A stretch of 42,622 nucleotides of DNA from positions 1-42,622 of the forward strand of contig JAGRKZ010000020.1 in NCBI GenBank assembly GCA_020442065.1, read 5' to 3'. Positions within the stretch are counted from its first letter, which is position 1. Each line of letters starts with the position of its first letter. The notes under the pieces were generated by a model that saw only the letters and a program-made list of their open reading frames with translations, did no database searches and was not told where the DNA came from. This DNA comes from Bauldia sp. GTDB lineage: Bacteria > Pseudomonadota > Alphaproteobacteria > Rhizobiales > Kaistiaceae. Below, one piece after another: positions 1 through 8,585 of this stretch. Both the position numbers and the translations under genes were made by a program.

Positions 1-394
1 CGCGGGTGAGGAAGCCTTCCTTCTTGAGCGGCGACCGGAGGTCCGGCTCGTAGTAGGTCAGCGCCTTCGAAATGCCGTGGCGGAGGGCGCCGGCCTGGCC
101 GGAGAGGCCGCCGCCGGAGACCGTCGCCCGGATATCGTACTGGCCGGTGCGGTTGGCGGTGATGATCGGCTGCTCGACGATCATCTGCAGCACCGGGCGC
201 GCGAAGTACTCGGTGAAGGTCTTGTCGTTGACGATGATCTTGCCGGTGCCGCGGCTGACCCAGACGCGGGCGACCGCGTCCTTGCGCTTGCCGGTGGCGT
301 AGGCGCGGCCCTGGGCGTCGAGCTTCTGGACGTGGACCGGAGCTTCCGGGATCTGCGGGGCGAGGTCCTGGAGGGACTGGAGGTCGGCGGCCAT
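1..394 (-). CDS. rpsI: 30S ribosomal protein S9, 3' end cut by window edge
   Basis: Small-subunit ribosomal protein S9, whose C-terminal tail reaches the decoding centre. The first 131 codons are visible. The start reads [13 protein letters not shown], followed by the family motif [13 protein letters not shown] (roughly residues 34-46), the segment [10 protein letters not shown], and the glycine-rich [20 protein letters not shown] typical of S9. The last visible residues are KKEGFLTR; the C-terminal tail of about 25-30 residues lies outside the window. The gene starts only 2 nt after the rplM stop codon, so the two are co-transcribed, as is usual in bacteria. The N-terminal extension of about 30 residues before the conserved core is common in alphaproteobacteria. 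Confidence 0.97.
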   Translation of the reverse strand, partial: MAADLQSLQDLAPQIPEAPVHVQKLDAQGRAYATGKRKDAVARVWVSRGTGKIIVNDKTFTEYFARPVLQMIVEQPIITANRTGQYDIRATVSGGGLSGQAGALRHGISKALTYYEPDLRSPLKKEGFLTR

Positions 395-396
395 GG

Positions 397-861
397 TCAG
401 TCAGTCCTCGTGTTCTTGCGGCTCAGGGCAGCGATATCGAGTTTCTCGGGCTGCTGGGCCTCGTGCGGGTGCTCGGCGCCGGCGTAGACGCGAAGGTTCT
501 TGAGCTGCTTACGGGCCAGCGGGCCCTCGGGCATCATGCGCTGGACCGCCTTCTCCAGAACCCGCTCGGGGAACTTGCCCTCGAGGATCTGGCGCGCCTT
601 GCGCTCCTTGATGCCGCCGATCCAACCGGTGTGCCAGTAATAGGTCTTGTCCTCGCGCTTGCGGCCGGTGAGGACGACCTTGTCGGCATTGATGACGACG
701 ATGTTGTCCCCGCAGTCGACGTGGGGCGTGTAGCCCGCAAGATGCTTGCCGCGGAGACGGCGGGCGAGGATCGCGGCGAGGCGGCCGACGACGGCGCCAT
801 CGGCATCGATCAGCACCCACTTCTTCTCGACTTCCGCGGGCTTGGCGGAATAGGTCTTCAT
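397..861 (-). CDS. rplM: 50S ribosomal protein L13
   Basis: Large-subunit ribosomal protein L13, 154 residues. The start [20 protein letters not shown] is chosen over an in-frame codon 11 triplets upstream because family members begin with MKTY/MKTF. Conserved L13 motifs are [48 protein letters not shown], and the GMLP-like block [18 protein letters not shown]. It is the first gene of the rplM-rpsI operon. A promoter and a strong leader hairpin lie just upstream (917-946 and 885-905). There is no clear Shine-Dalgarno sequence before the ATG. L13 represses its own operon in E. coli; whether it does so here is inference. Confidence 0.97.
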   Translation of the reverse strand: MKTYSAKPAEVEKKWVLIDADGAVVGRLAAILARRLRGKHLAGYTPHVDCGDNIVVINADKVVLTGRKREDKTYYWHTGWIGGIKERKARQILEGKFPERVLEKAVQRMMPEGPLARKQLKNLRVYAGAEHPHEAQQPEKLDIAALSRKNTRTD

Positions 862-884
862 GATCGGGTCCGTTGATGATGAAA

Positions 885-905
885 GGCGGCACAAGATGCG
901 CCGCC
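885..905 (-). promoter_or_regulatory. Hairpin in the rplM 5' leader
   Basis: On the minus strand GGCGGCGCA pairs with TGTGCCGCC around a TCT loop (9 pairs, one of them G-U). It lies 24 nt upstream of the rplM start codon and almost at the 5' end of the transcript expected from the promoter at 917-946. It could be a cis-acting L13 autoregulatory structure. The hairpin is seen; the function is inferred. Confidence 0.45.
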
Positions 906-916
906 AACCGGGGGAG

Positions 917-946
917 GTTCTACGAATGCCGCCCGGTCCGAGTCAA
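917..946 (-). promoter_or_regulatory. Putative sigma70-type promoter of rplM-rpsI
   Basis: On the minus strand, TTGACT (complement of 941-946) and TAGAAC (complement of 917-922) are separated by 18 nt. They are correctly placed to start a leader of about 50 nt before rplM. The CTTGAC form of the -35 element is the common alphaproteobacterial version. Confidence 0.5.
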
Positions 947-996
947 GCGGAAAACACCTGCAAATTCAGATCAATATACATGCGGTATCATAATAC

Positions 997-1012
997 CTCA
1001 TGCAGGCATGAG
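997..1012 (-). terminator. Hairpin directly after the multicopper oxidase gene
   Basis: CTCATG and CATGAG form a 6-bp stem with a 4-nt loop, ending 1 nt before the oxidase stop codon on the minus strand. A second small stem (GGTAT/ATACC) follows within the next 15 nt. There is no T-run, so intrinsic termination is only a possibility. Confidence 0.3.
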
Positions 1013-1013
1013 C

Positions 1014-2531
1014 TCAAGACACCGTGAACTGACCCATCATGCCGAGGTCCTCGTGCTCGAGGATGTGGCAGTGGAACATGAATGGATATGTCGCGCTCGC
1101 CGGCTGGTCGAAGTGCACCAGCAGCTCCGCCTCGCCTTCAACGAAGACGGTGTCCTTCCATCCGGAGTTCTCGGCGCGGGGCGGCGCCCCGTTTTCGGAG
1201 ACGACACGGAAGCGGACGCCGTGGACGTGGAAGGGGTGTCCCATCATCATTCCGGAGACGATCCACCGTTCGGTGCTGCCGCGGGCGACATCGGCGTCGA
1301 GGCGATCCATCGCGAACGCCTGGCCGTTGATGCCGAAGGCCATGGCGCCCGCCGCCTCGCCCTGACCCATCATGCCTTTCATGCCCGCCATGCCGCCGCC
1401 CATCATCATGCCCATGTCGTCGAGAACGAAGCGACGGGTGGCGGTTGGCGTCCCCAGGTCGTCGGCCTCCCCATCCAACGCCGCCGGGGTGGTGCTGACC
1501 TCGGCCGACAGCGACGGGTCGACGACGAAGGCTGCAACCGGGAAGGGGGCGGTGAAGGTCTCCGGCAGGGGCAGCATGTCGTGCATCATGCCGCCCATCG
1601 GCATCATCCCGCGCGTCTCGGCATGGGGGGCGCTGACCAGCGTTGCGTCGCCGCCGGCGAAGTCGACCAGCAACTCGGCGCGCTCTCCGGGGGTGAGGCG
1701 AAGACGGGTGAGGGTCAGCGGGCGCGGCAGCAGACCCTGGTCGGTGGCGATGAGGGCGAACGGACGCGCATCCGAGAAAGAGAGATCAAAATTCCTCGCG
1801 TTGGCGCCGTTGAGGAGGCGGAGCCGGACCATGCCAGCGGGGACAGCGAAGCGCGCGCCGGGCTGGCCGTTGACCATGGCGACCTCGCCGAGGAACCCGT
1901 GCATCAGGTCGGCGTCGCCGGGCCGGTAGACGGCCTCTCCGGCCGCATCGAAGCGCTTGTCCTGGAGGACCAGCACGAGATCGTCGACACCGAATCTTGC
2001 CGGAAGGCCGCGGCCGCGATCCTTGCCGTCATCGACGATCAGCACGCCCGCGAGCCCGGCATAGACTCGCGGCGCGGTCTCGCCATGCGTGTGGGCGTGG
2101 TACCAGAGCGTCGCCGGCGGCTGGGCCACGGGCAGAACGGGTCGCCAGGTCTCGCCGGCCGGGATCGGCTGGTGGGGGCCCCCGTCGACGTTGCCCGGGA
2201 CGAGCAGCCCGTGCCAGTGGACGGAGATCGGGACGCCGGTGCGGTTGACGACGGTCGCAGCGACATCGACGCCCGGACGCACGCGGATGACTGGACCGAG
2301 GTACGGGCGGTTGAAGCCGAGCGTCCGGGACGGTACGCCGGGCATGAACTCGGTCTCGCCGGCGACGGCGGTGATCTCGAAGGCGTTGGTCGTGGTGGCA
2401 TCGATCACCGGGAGCGGGGCCTCCGGCACGGCCGCAAGCGCCCGCGCACCTCCGCCTGCGCCACCCCAACCGGCGAGACAGAGCGCTGAAGCAACTGAAG
2501 ACCTGAGGAACTGACGCCGGTTCTGGCTCAT
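1014..2531 (-). CDS. Tat-exported CueO-like multicopper oxidase
   Basis: Periplasmic multicopper oxidase of 505 residues. The start at MSQNRRQFLR is chosen because it puts a twin-arginine motif (NRRQFLR) at the N-terminus, followed by a hydrophobic stretch to about residue 35; an upstream in-frame start adds 20 residues before it. All four copper-ligand blocks are present: HWHG (105-108), WYHAHTHG (143-150), HPFHVHG near residue 440, and HCHILEHEDLGMM near the C-terminus. Two methionine-rich segments (MMPMGGMMHDM and MGMMMGGGMAGMKGMM) resemble the Cu(I)-binding insert of CueO, so a copper-detoxifying cuprous oxidase is the best reading; a laccase or FtsP-like role is less likely. The gene stands alone and is divergent from the CoA-binding gene. 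No copper-responsive operator was recognised. Confidence 0.93.
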   Translation of the reverse strand: MSQNRRQFLRSSVASALCLAGWGGAGGGARALAAVPEAPLPVIDATTTNAFEITAVAGETEFMPGVPSRTLGFNRPYLGPVIRVRPGVDVAATVVNRTGVPISVHWHGLLVPGNVDGGPHQPIPAGETWRPVLPVAQPPATLWYHAHTHGETAPRVYAGLAGVLIVDDGKDRGRGLPARFGVDDLVLVLQDKRFDAAGEAVYRPGDADLMHGFLGEVAMVNGQPGARFAVPAGMVRLRLLNGANARNFDLSFSDARPFALIATDQGLLPRPLTLTRLRLTPGERAELLVDFAGGDATLVSAPHAETRGMMPMGGMMHDMLPLPETFTAPFPVAAFVVDPSLSAEVSTTPAALDGEADDLGTPTATRRFVLDDMGMMMGGGMAGMKGMMGQGEAAGAMAFGINGQAFAMDRLDADVARGSTERWIVSGMMMGHPFHVHGVRFRVVSENGAPPRAENSGWKDTVFVEGEAELLVHFDQPASATYPFMFHCHILEHEDLGMMGQFTVS

Positions 2532-2684
2532 GGTGACCCCTCGCTGCCGCAACGGGACGGCTGGCCTGCCAAGTAGGGCCGGCGGGGCCATGAGGGTAGC
2601 GGACTTGAAGCCGCAGCCTTCAATTCGTAGTGATCTGCGCCCGAGGCGGGTTCCGGCCGAGCAAAGAGGATGGCGTCGAGAGTC

Positions 2685-3227
2685 ATGAGCACGTTGGATT
2701 ACCCCGATACCCTGCTGCGCAAGGTTCTCGGCTCGACCAAGTCGATCGCCATCGTCGGCGCTTCGGCCAACCGGGCGCGGCCTGTCTTCATTGTCACGAA
2801 ATACCTGATCTCAAAGGGGTTCCGCGTGTTTCCGGTCAATCCCGGTCATGCCGGTGGCGAGATCCTGGGGCAGCCGGCCTATGCCCGCCTTGCCGACATT
2901 CCGGAACCGATCGACATGGTGGACATCTTCCGGCGGCCCGACGCGGTGCCCGGCATCGTCGACGAGGCGCTGTCGCTCGACCCGAGGCCGAAGGTGATCT
3001 GGATGCAGCTCACCATCCGCAACGATGAGGCGGCGGCCAAGGCGGAGGCGGCGGGACTGACGGTGATCATGGACCGCTGTACGAAAATCGAGTACGGGCG
3101 GCTGGTCGGCGAGAACTCCTGGGCAGGCATCAACTCCGGCGTCATCGACTCCCGCCGCCCCGTGCAGACGGTCGAGTACCAACGCTTTCGGCTTCCGGGG
3201 GTGGTCGGCGGCGGGGAACGGAAGTAG
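2685..3227 (+). CDS. CoA-binding domain protein (YccU-like)
   Basis: Small Rossmann-fold protein of 180 residues in the CoA_binding_2 family, related to the N-terminal CoA-binding domain of succinyl-CoA synthetase. Visible family blocks are the nucleotide loop SIAIVGASANRARP, the segment KGFRVFPVNPGHAGGEILGQ, ADIPEPIDMVDIFRRPD, and the C-terminal VIMDRCTKIEYGRL. The start MSTLDYPDTLLRKVL matches the usual family N-terminus; an ATG 15 nt upstream (2670) is possible but sits too close to its AGAGG. The cellular role of this family is not established. It lies 156 nt before the O-acetylhomoserine sulfhydrylase gene on the same strand, a pairing I recall from other alphaproteobacteria, which hints at a link with sulfur amino acid metabolism. 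Confidence 0.9.
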   Translation: MSTLDYPDTLLRKVLGSTKSIAIVGASANRARPVFIVTKYLISKGFRVFPVNPGHAGGEILGQPAYARLADIPEPIDMVDIFRRPDAVPGIVDEALSLDPRPKVIWMQLTIRNDEAAAKAEAAGLTVIMDRCTKIEYGRLVGENSWAGINSGVIDSRRPVQTVEYQRFRLPGVVGGGERK

Positions 3228-3383
3228 CGCCGGCCGCCCGGGGCACCAAAATTCTCCACTTCCTTCGCTCCAGGGTTCTTTTTCGCCCTGGGGATCGCCG
3301 CGCGAGCAGCGATTTGTTTGGATTTGGCCGTCCCGGCGGATAGAGAAGGCGCACAACAACACCCGAGACGGAGGGAGACACCC

Positions 3384-4670
3384 ATGAGCGAAGACCGCGC
3401 ACCCGGATTTGCAACGCTGGCCGTCCACGCCGGCGCCAAGCCCGACCCGACCACGGGCGCCCGTGCGACGCCGATCTACCAGACCACGTCCTACGTCTTC
3501 AACGACGTGGACCATGCCGCCTCGCTGTTCGGCCTGCAGGCCTTCGGCAACATCTATACCCGCATCATGAGCCCGACGAGTGCGGTGCTCGAGGAGCGGA
3601 TCGCCGCGCTCGAGGGGGGTACGGCGGCGCTCGCCGTGGCCTCCGGCCACGCCGCGCAGCTCGTCGTCCTCCACGCGCTGATGCAGCCGGGCGACGAGTT
3701 CATCGCCGCGCGCCAGCTCTACGGCGGCTCGATCAACCAGTTCAACCACTCGTTCAAGAGCTTCGGCTGGAACGTGCAGTGGGCCGACATCAACGATATC
3801 TCGACCTTCGAGAAGGCGGTGTCGCCGAAGACCAAGGCAATCTTCATCGAGTCGATCGCCAATCCCGGCGGCGTCGTCACCGACATCGAGGCGATCGCGG
3901 CCGTGGCCAAGCGCGCCGGGGTGCCGCTCATCGTCGACAACACGCTGGCGACGCCCTATCTCTGCCGGCCGCTCGATTTCGGCGCCGACATCGTCGTCCA
4001 CTCGCTGACCAAGTTCATCGGCGGCCACGGCAACTCGATCGGCGGCATCATCGTCGACGGCGGCAAGTTCAACTGGACGGCGACCAACCGCTATCCGTTC
4101 CTGTCCGAGCCGCGGCCCGAATACAACGGCATGATCCTCGGCGAGACCTTCGGCAACTTCGCCTTCGCCATCGCCTGCCGCGTGATGGGGCTCCGCGACC
4201 TCGGCCCGGCGATCTCGCCGTTCAACTCGTTCCTGATCCTCACCGGCGCGGAAACACTGCCGCTCCGGATGCAGAAGCACTCCGACAACGCCAAGGCAGT
4301 CGCCGAGTATCTCTCGAAGCATCCGAAGGTGACCTGGGTGAGCTACGCCGGTCTCCCCGGCGACCGCTGCTACAAGCTCGCCCAGAAGTACTGCCCCAAG
4401 GGCGCCGGCGCGGTGCTGACCTTCGGCGTCGAGGGCGGCGAGGCGGCCGGCGTCACGCTGGTCTCGACGGTGAAGCTGTTCTCGCACCTCGCCAATATCG
4501 GCGACACCCGGAGCCTGATTATCCATCCGTGGTCGACCACCCACAGCCAGCTGACGCCGGAGCAGCGCAAGGCGGCTGGCGCCGGGGACGACGTGATCCG
4601 GCTGTCGGTCGGCATCGAGGACGCAGCCGACATCATCGCCGACCTCGATCAGGCGCTGGCGGCGACCTAA
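3384..4670 (+). CDS. metY: O-acetylhomoserine sulfhydrylase (aminocarboxypropyltransferase)
   Basis: PLP enzyme of the Cys/Met metabolism family, 428 residues. It condenses O-acetylhomoserine with sulfide (or methanethiol) to give homocysteine (or methionine) in the cytoplasm. Diagnostic blocks are the N-terminal FATLAVHAGAKPDPTTGAR, TPIYQTTSYVF, the aromatic YTRIMSPTSAVLEERIAALE, and the PLP-lysine motif SLTKFIGGHGNSIGG. The C-terminus carries the typical long insert of the O-acetylhomoserine subgroup and HPWSTTHSQL. The ATG follows GGAGG with 7-9 nt spacing; an earlier in-frame start lacks this. The leader has a CCAGGG/CCCTGG hairpin (3268-3293) but no SAM-II riboswitch that I can recognise. 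A strong terminator follows. Confidence 0.93.
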   Translation: MSEDRAPGFATLAVHAGAKPDPTTGARATPIYQTTSYVFNDVDHAASLFGLQAFGNIYTRIMSPTSAVLEERIAALEGGTAALAVASGHAAQLVVLHALMQPGDEFIAARQLYGGSINQFNHSFKSFGWNVQWADINDISTFEKAVSPKTKAIFIESIANPGGVVTDIEAIAAVAKRAGVPLIVDNTLATPYLCRPLDFGADIVVHSLTKFIGGHGNSIGGIIVDGGKFNWTATNRYPFLSEPRPEYNGMILGETFGNFAFAIACRVMGLRDLGPAISPFNSFLILTGAETLPLRMQKHSDNAKAVAEYLSKHPKVTWVSYAGLPGDRCYKLAQKYCPKGAGAVLTFGVEGGEAAGVTLVSTVKLFSHLANIGDTRSLIIHPWSTTHSQLTPEQRKAAGAGDDVIRLSVGIEDAADIIADLDQALAAT

Positions 4671-4681
4671 GGTCGTCGAGG

Positions 4682-4713
4682 CGGAGCGGGGTGCGACCCC
4701 GCTCCGTCTTTTT
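4682..4713 (+). terminator. Strong intrinsic terminator after metY
   Basis: A perfect 11-bp stem (CGGAGCGGGGT paired with ACCCCGCTCCG) with a 3-nt loop is followed by TCTTTTT. It begins 12 nt after the metY stop codon and separates metY from the nitroreductase gene. Confidence 0.93.
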
Positions 4714-4745
4714 CGAGTCCGGCGAGTCGGTTACGAAGCGTTCCT

Positions 4746-5318
4746 ATGGAAGCACTCGAACTCCTCAAGACCCGGAAGTCGGTCTCGACCGCCTTCCTTG
4801 CCTCGCCCGGTCCCGACGCAGCGCAGCTCGACGAGATCCTGACGATTGCGTCGCGCGTTCCCGACCACGGCAAGCTGGCGCCGTGGCGGTTCATTGTCTT
4901 CGAGGGCGAGGCCCGCGCCCGCGCCGGCGAGGCGCTGGCTGCGCTCTATGGACAGAAGCATCCCGACGCCGACGAGAAGAAGATGGGGGAGGAGCGGACT
5001 CGCTTCACCCATGCGCCCGTCGTCGTCGCCGTGGTGAGCCGGGCCGCGCCGCATGTGAAGATTCCTGAGTTCGAGCAGCTCCTCGCAGCGGGCAATGCGA
5101 CCTTGATGCTGATCCTTGCCGCGCACGCGATGGGCTTCACCGCGCAATGGGTGACCGGCTGGATCAGCTACGATCCGGACGCCGCGCGCCTCCTCGGCCT
5201 CGCGCCCGAGGAGCGGTTTGTCGGATTCGTCCACATCGGCACGTCGACGGTGCCCTACCAGGACCGCCCGCGTCCCAACCTCGCCGACATCGTCACGCGG
5301 TGGGAGGGGCCCGAGTAG
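4746..5318 (+). CDS. Nitroreductase family protein (YdjA-like)
   Basis: FMN-dependent oxidoreductase of the small nitroreductase subgroup, 190 residues. The N-terminus has the flavin-binding motif TRKSV (residues 10-14) and then ASRVPDHGKLAPWRFIVFEG, which closely fits the YdjA type (RS, then PDHGxLxPWRF). A second flavin-contact region is GFTAQWVTGW, and the C-terminus has GFVHIGT. The physiological substrate of this subgroup is unknown; reduction of nitro compounds or quinones is inferred from the family. It lies alone between the metY terminator and a convergent exported orphan gene. The ATG at 4746 is favoured because the protein length and N-terminus match the family; the Shine-Dalgarno sequence is weak. 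Confidence 0.9.
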   Translation: MEALELLKTRKSVSTAFLASPGPDAAQLDEILTIASRVPDHGKLAPWRFIVFEGEARARAGEALAALYGQKHPDADEKKMGEERTRFTHAPVVVAVVSRAAPHVKIPEFEQLLAAGNATLMLILAAHAMGFTAQWVTGWISYDPDAARLLGLAPEERFVGFVHIGTSTVPYQDRPRPNLADIVTRWEGPE

Positions 5319-5446
5319 GTGTTCTCCTCGGTGGCCGGTGACGGATTGACACCTTGGAGAATTCACGCGGGAATCTGAATACCGCGCGGGGATAAATATT
5401 GTATCGTTACGGCCATATGAGTGGCCTTTACCTCTAAAGCCCGCGC

Positions 5447-5866
5447 CTATTTTACGAGTTTCAGAATTTCGGCTGACTTTTCTCTAACGGTTACCGAATC
5501 GGCCCGAAGAACAATTTTTGTTCCGTTAGTGGCGCCCTGCAGCATTACGATATCCGGTATGCTGACAACAACTTCATTGCCGGTTGAGGCATCGTGCAAT
5601 TTGACGAACCGGGAGCTATCATAGTCGAGAGAGTTCCTCTCAGTGAGCGCAAGCGCTTTTCCGGGAACGTATTGCATCGAGAGGTTATCGCCCTGCCGAA
5701 CGAGTATCAGCCAACCATCCTGCGTGGCGAGCTTCCAAGTCTCGACGCCATTCTCGATGCTGACGAACTTCCAATTGAACAGGGTCTCGGCCGGTGAGGC
5801 CACCTCTGGACACGTTATGGACAGCGCGAGTCCCACAACAATCCATGCACGCCCCATGTGGGACAT
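5447..5866 (-). CDS. Small exported protein of unknown function
   Basis: Unrecognised protein of 139 residues. The start at MSHMGRAW is supported by an excellent AGGAGGAG 5 nt upstream; a TTG start nine codons earlier would place this site inside the gene. Residues 1-26 form a signal peptide (hydrophobic WIVVGLALSITC, cleavage likely near VASPA-ET). The mature part is rich in beta-prone segments (FKFVSIENGVETWKLA-like and NEVVVSIPDIVMLQG) and ends in a charged helix. There is no lipobox at the cleavage site, although one Cys lies near the end of the hydrophobic segment. Base composition is clearly more AT-rich than its neighbours, suggesting recent acquisition. It converges with the nitroreductase gene. 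Confidence 0.75.
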   Translation of the reverse strand: MSHMGRAWIVVGLALSITCPEVASPAETLFNWKFVSIENGVETWKLATQDGWLILVRQGDNLSMQYVPGKALALTERNSLDYDSSRFVKLHDASTGNEVVVSIPDIVMLQGATNGTKIVLRADSVTVREKSAEILKLVK

Positions 5867-5975
5867 TGATCTCCTCCTGAAGTTCGAAAACAACTAAAAG
5901 TATATCATTGTCAATTTATTTGTGAAAGTGTGTTCTGTGGCTCGGGCCGCTTGCGCGTAAGCGGTCAACCAACGT

Positions 5976-6758
5976 TCAATACTTGAATTGCTCGGCGAGA
6001 ATCCGTTCGTCCCAGGAATGGTCCGGGTCGAACATGATCAGGCTCTCGGCCTTTTTGTCCTGGGCGACGATCACCTCGACCACCGACTTGAACTCGACGT
6101 TGTCGGCGACGGCGTTGACCGGCCGCTTGACCGGCTCCAGCATCTCGATCCGGACCTCGACCCGGTCCGGCACCAGAGCGCCGCGCCAGGTGCGGGGCCG
6201 GAAGGCGCTGATCGGCGTGATGGCGAGGAGCGGCGCGTAGATCGGCAGGATCGGCCCGTGGGCCGAGAGGTTGTAGGCGGTGCTGCCGGCCGGGGTGGCG
6301 ACGAGGACGCCGTCGCAGATCAACTCCTCCATGCGGACATGGCCGTCGATGGAGATGCGGAGCTTGGCCGCCTGGTAGGACTGGCGGAGCAGCGACACCT
6401 CGTTGATCGCATAGGCCTGGTGGACAGCCCCGGCGGCGTCCGTGGCGCGCATGGCGAGCGGGTGGACGGCGGTGGTGACGGCAGCGTCGAGGCGCTCGCG
6501 GAGCGCATCCTCGTGGAACTCGTTCATGAGAAAGCCGACCGAGCCGCAGTTCATGCCGTAGATCGCCGTGCCGGTGTTCATGAAGGCGTGCAGGGTCTGC
6601 AGCATGAAGCCGTCGCCGCCGAGCGCGACGATGAGGTCGGCATCCTCCGGACGGGCGTCATCATAGCGCCGGGCGAGCCGCGCCCGCGCCGCCTGCGCCT
6701 CGTCCGTGCTCGCCGCGATGAAGGCGATAGCCTTGGATTTCCGTCCGCGGCGCGTCAT
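5976..6758 (-). CDS. nadK: NAD kinase
   Basis: Cytoplasmic ATP (or polyphosphate)-dependent NAD kinase that makes NADP, 260 residues, the usual alphaproteobacterial size. Signature motifs are [13 protein letters not shown] with GGDG at residues 47-50, the NE/D region [10 protein letters not shown], and the glycine-rich [20 protein letters not shown]. The C-terminus has [20 protein letters not shown], typical of the alphaproteobacterial form. The start [16 protein letters not shown] is preferred over a start 18 codons upstream, because the family begins just before the first beta strand and the extra residues are low-complexity. It is followed on the same strand, 76 nt upstream in the reading direction, by the NYN-domain gene. 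Confidence 0.96.
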   Translation of the reverse strand: MTRRGRKSKAIAFIAASTDEAQAARARLARRYDDARPEDADLIVALGGDGFMLQTLHAFMNTGTAIYGMNCGSVGFLMNEFHEDALRERLDAAVTTAVHPLAMRATDAAGAVHQAYAINEVSLLRQSYQAAKLRISIDGHVRMEELICDGVLVATPAGSTAYNLSAHGPILPIYAPLLAITPISAFRPRTWRGALVPDRVEVRIEMLEPVKRPVNAVADNVEFKSVVEVIVAQDKKAESLIMFDPDHSWDERILAEQFKY

Positions 6759-6834
6759 GGCTCTCCCCGAAGTAGCGGGGCCGGACGTAGCACGGCGACC
6801 GGCGGTTTCCAACGTGTCAGGAATGCGTCCCGCG

Positions 6835-7581
6835 TCAGCGGCGGCCGTGGCTCGTGACCGGCTTCACCCGCACCATGATCGAGGGACCGTTGGGGGTCTC
6901 GTCGCGCCGGACCTCCATGCTGGCGACGTCGGTGACGAGATCGGACAGCTTCTTGTAACCGTAGTTGCGAGGGTCGAAGTCCGGCATGCGCTTGACGAGG
7001 ACGTGGCCAACCATGCCCAACGTCGCCCAGCCGTCGTCGCCCGAGGCGTCGTCGACGGCCGACTCGATGTCGTCGACCGGAAGCTTCGCCCGGGACGGCC
7101 GCGCGCTCGCCTCCTTCTCCGCCTTCTCCTGGTCGAGCAGGAGGTCGCAGTAGAAAAAGCGGTCGCAAGCGGCGACGTAGGGGGCGGTGGTCTTCTTCTC
7201 GCCAAAGCCGAAAACCGAAAGCCCGTCCTCGCGGATGCGGCTGGCGAGGGTAGTGAAGTCGCTGTCGCTCGAGGCGATGCAGATGCCCTGCAAATTCTTC
7301 TGGTGAAGCAGATCCATCGCCTCGATGGCGAGCTTCATGTCGGTCGCGTTCTTGCCGCGCGAGGCCGGCGGGACATGGACCGGCGTGAGCGCATACTCAT
7401 GGAGCAGGGCCTGCCACGGCTGCATGGTCGAACTGGCGAAATGACCGTAGACGCGCCGCACCACGATGGTGCCGATCGCCGAAGCCTCGCGGATGATGAT
7501 GGGCAGAAAGCTTGAGCGGACGTTGTCCGCGTCGATCAGCAGGGCGAGCTTCCTGCCATTGGCCGGGTCGAGGTCAGCCAT
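6835..7581 (-). CDS. NYN-domain putative ribonuclease with C-terminal OST-HTH/LOTUS domain
   Basis: LabA/DUF88-like protein of 248 residues. The N-terminal NYN domain (residues 9-150) is a PIN-like nuclease fold; acidic residues D17, D19 and N20 (LLIDADN) and the [15 protein letters not shown] segment are the expected metal-binding positions. Residues 175-245 ([30 protein letters not shown]) match an OST-HTH/LOTUS domain, an RNA-binding winged helix. Together this suggests an RNA-processing or RNA-quality-control role; the target is unknown. The start at [11 protein letters not shown] directly precedes the first strand of the fold; an earlier start would add a 14-residue unconserved tail. It is divergent from purU and lies upstream of nadK on the same strand. 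Confidence 0.88.
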   Translation of the reverse strand: MADLDPANGRKLALLIDADNVRSSFLPIIIREASAIGTIVVRRVYGHFASSTMQPWQALLHEYALTPVHVPPASRGKNATDMKLAIEAMDLLHQKNLQGICIASSDSDFTTLASRIREDGLSVFGFGEKKTTAPYVAACDRFFYCDLLLDQEKAEKEASARPSRAKLPVDDIESAVDDASGDDGWATLGMVGHVLVKRMPDFDPRNYGYKKLSDLVTDVASMEVRRDETPNGPSIMVRVKPVTSHGRR

Positions 7582-7724
7582 TACGTCCGTTCCACGGTTG
7601 CGAGTCGTCGAGGAGTAGCGCATTTCAACCGGCGGCGCAGCCTCACGGTGCGAATGACGGTTGCGGGTGCCTGGCGTCGCCGCTACTGGTGTTCACAATT
7701 ATTCACTCATAGGAATATGCAGTC

Positions 7725-8585
7725 ATGGCGGCAGACCCGGCGCGTTTCGTCCTCACACTGGCGTGCGGGGACCGGCGGGGCATCGTCGCCGCCGTCGCCA
7801 ACTCGATCGCATCTCAGGACTGCAACATCGTCGAGAGCGCGCAGTACGGCGACCCTGAGACCGAGCGATTCTTCATGCGGGTTTCGTTCTCGGCGCCCGC
7901 TTCAGTGACGGCCGACTCCTTCCGCCGCGGCTTTGCCCCCGTGGCTCTCGGGTTCGATTTCGACTGGACGCTGTACGACCTGGCGGTGAAGCCGCGCGTG
8001 CTGGTGCTGGTGTCGAAGTTCGGCCACTGCCTCAACGACCTGCTCTACCGGCGCGAGATCGGCCACCTGCCGATGGAACTCGTGGCCGTCGGCTCCAACC
8101 ACGACACCATGCGGCGGCGGGTGGAGGGGGAAGGCGTTCCCTATGTCCACTGGCCGGTGGACAAGGCGCGGAAAGCGGAGCAGGAGGCCGAGATCATGGC
8201 CTTCGTCGACAAGGAGCGGATCGACCTCGTGGTTCTTGCCCGTTACATGCAGGTGCTGTCGGGTGACATGGCGGCCGCGCTCTCCGGCCGGGCGATCAAC
8301 ATCCACCACTCGTTCCTGCCGAGCTTCGTCGGGGCCAAGCCGTACCACCAGGCCCACGAGCGCGGCGTGAAGCTGATCGGGGCGACGGCGCATTATGTGA
8401 CGCCGGTGCTGGACGGCGGACCGATCATCGAACAAGACGTGGGACGGGTCGACCACGCGATGTCGCCGGACGAGTTCGTCGCGATCGGGCGCGACATCGA
8501 AGCGACGGTGCTCGCCCGCGCGGTCAAGTTCCACCTCGAGCACAGGGTCCTGATCAATGGCGAACGCACCGTCGTCTTCCGCTGA
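7725..8585 (+). CDS. purU: Formyltetrahydrofolate deformylase
   Basis: Hydrolyses N10-formyltetrahydrofolate to formate and tetrahydrofolate, balancing the one-carbon pool; 286 residues. An N-terminal ACT domain (residues 8-85; [20 protein letters not shown]) is followed by the formyltransferase-fold catalytic domain. The catalytic blocks are [20 protein letters not shown] (Asn-His region) and [20 protein letters not shown] (the conserved His and Asp). The C-terminus [15 protein letters not shown] is typical. An AGGAA lies about 13 nt before the ATG, so the ribosome-binding site is mediocre. The 3' end overlaps folD by 29 nt, indicating translational coupling of two folate one-carbon enzymes. 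Upstream, it is divergent from the NYN gene. Confidence 0.96.
   Translation: MAADPARFVLTLACGDRRGIVAAVANSIASQDCNIVESAQYGDPETERFFMRVSFSAPASVTADSFRRGFAPVALGFDFDWTLYDLAVKPRVLVLVSKFGHCLNDLLYRREIGHLPMELVAVGSNHDTMRRRVEGEGVPYVHWPVDKARKAEQEAEIMAFVDKERIDLVVLARYMQVLSGDMAAALSGRAINIHHSFLPSFVGAKPYHQAHERGVKLIGATAHYVTPVLDGGPIIEQDVGRVDHAMSPDEFVAIGRDIEATVLARAVKFHLEHRVLINGERTVVFR

Noticed and set aside
873-2489. A 538-codon plus-strand frame antisense to the multicopper oxidase
   Set aside because: Composition is the mirror image of the oxidase gene; no family likeness. A shadow frame of high-GC coding DNA.
3228-3383. SAM-II riboswitch before metY, suggested by GCGATTTG
   Set aside because: The P1 stem and the downstream GCTAAA-type pseudoknot partner are absent.
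2811-4544. A 577-codon minus-strand frame opposite metY
   Set aside because: Low-complexity, His/Arg/Asp-rich, no motifs; the plus strand holds metY and the CoA-binding gene.
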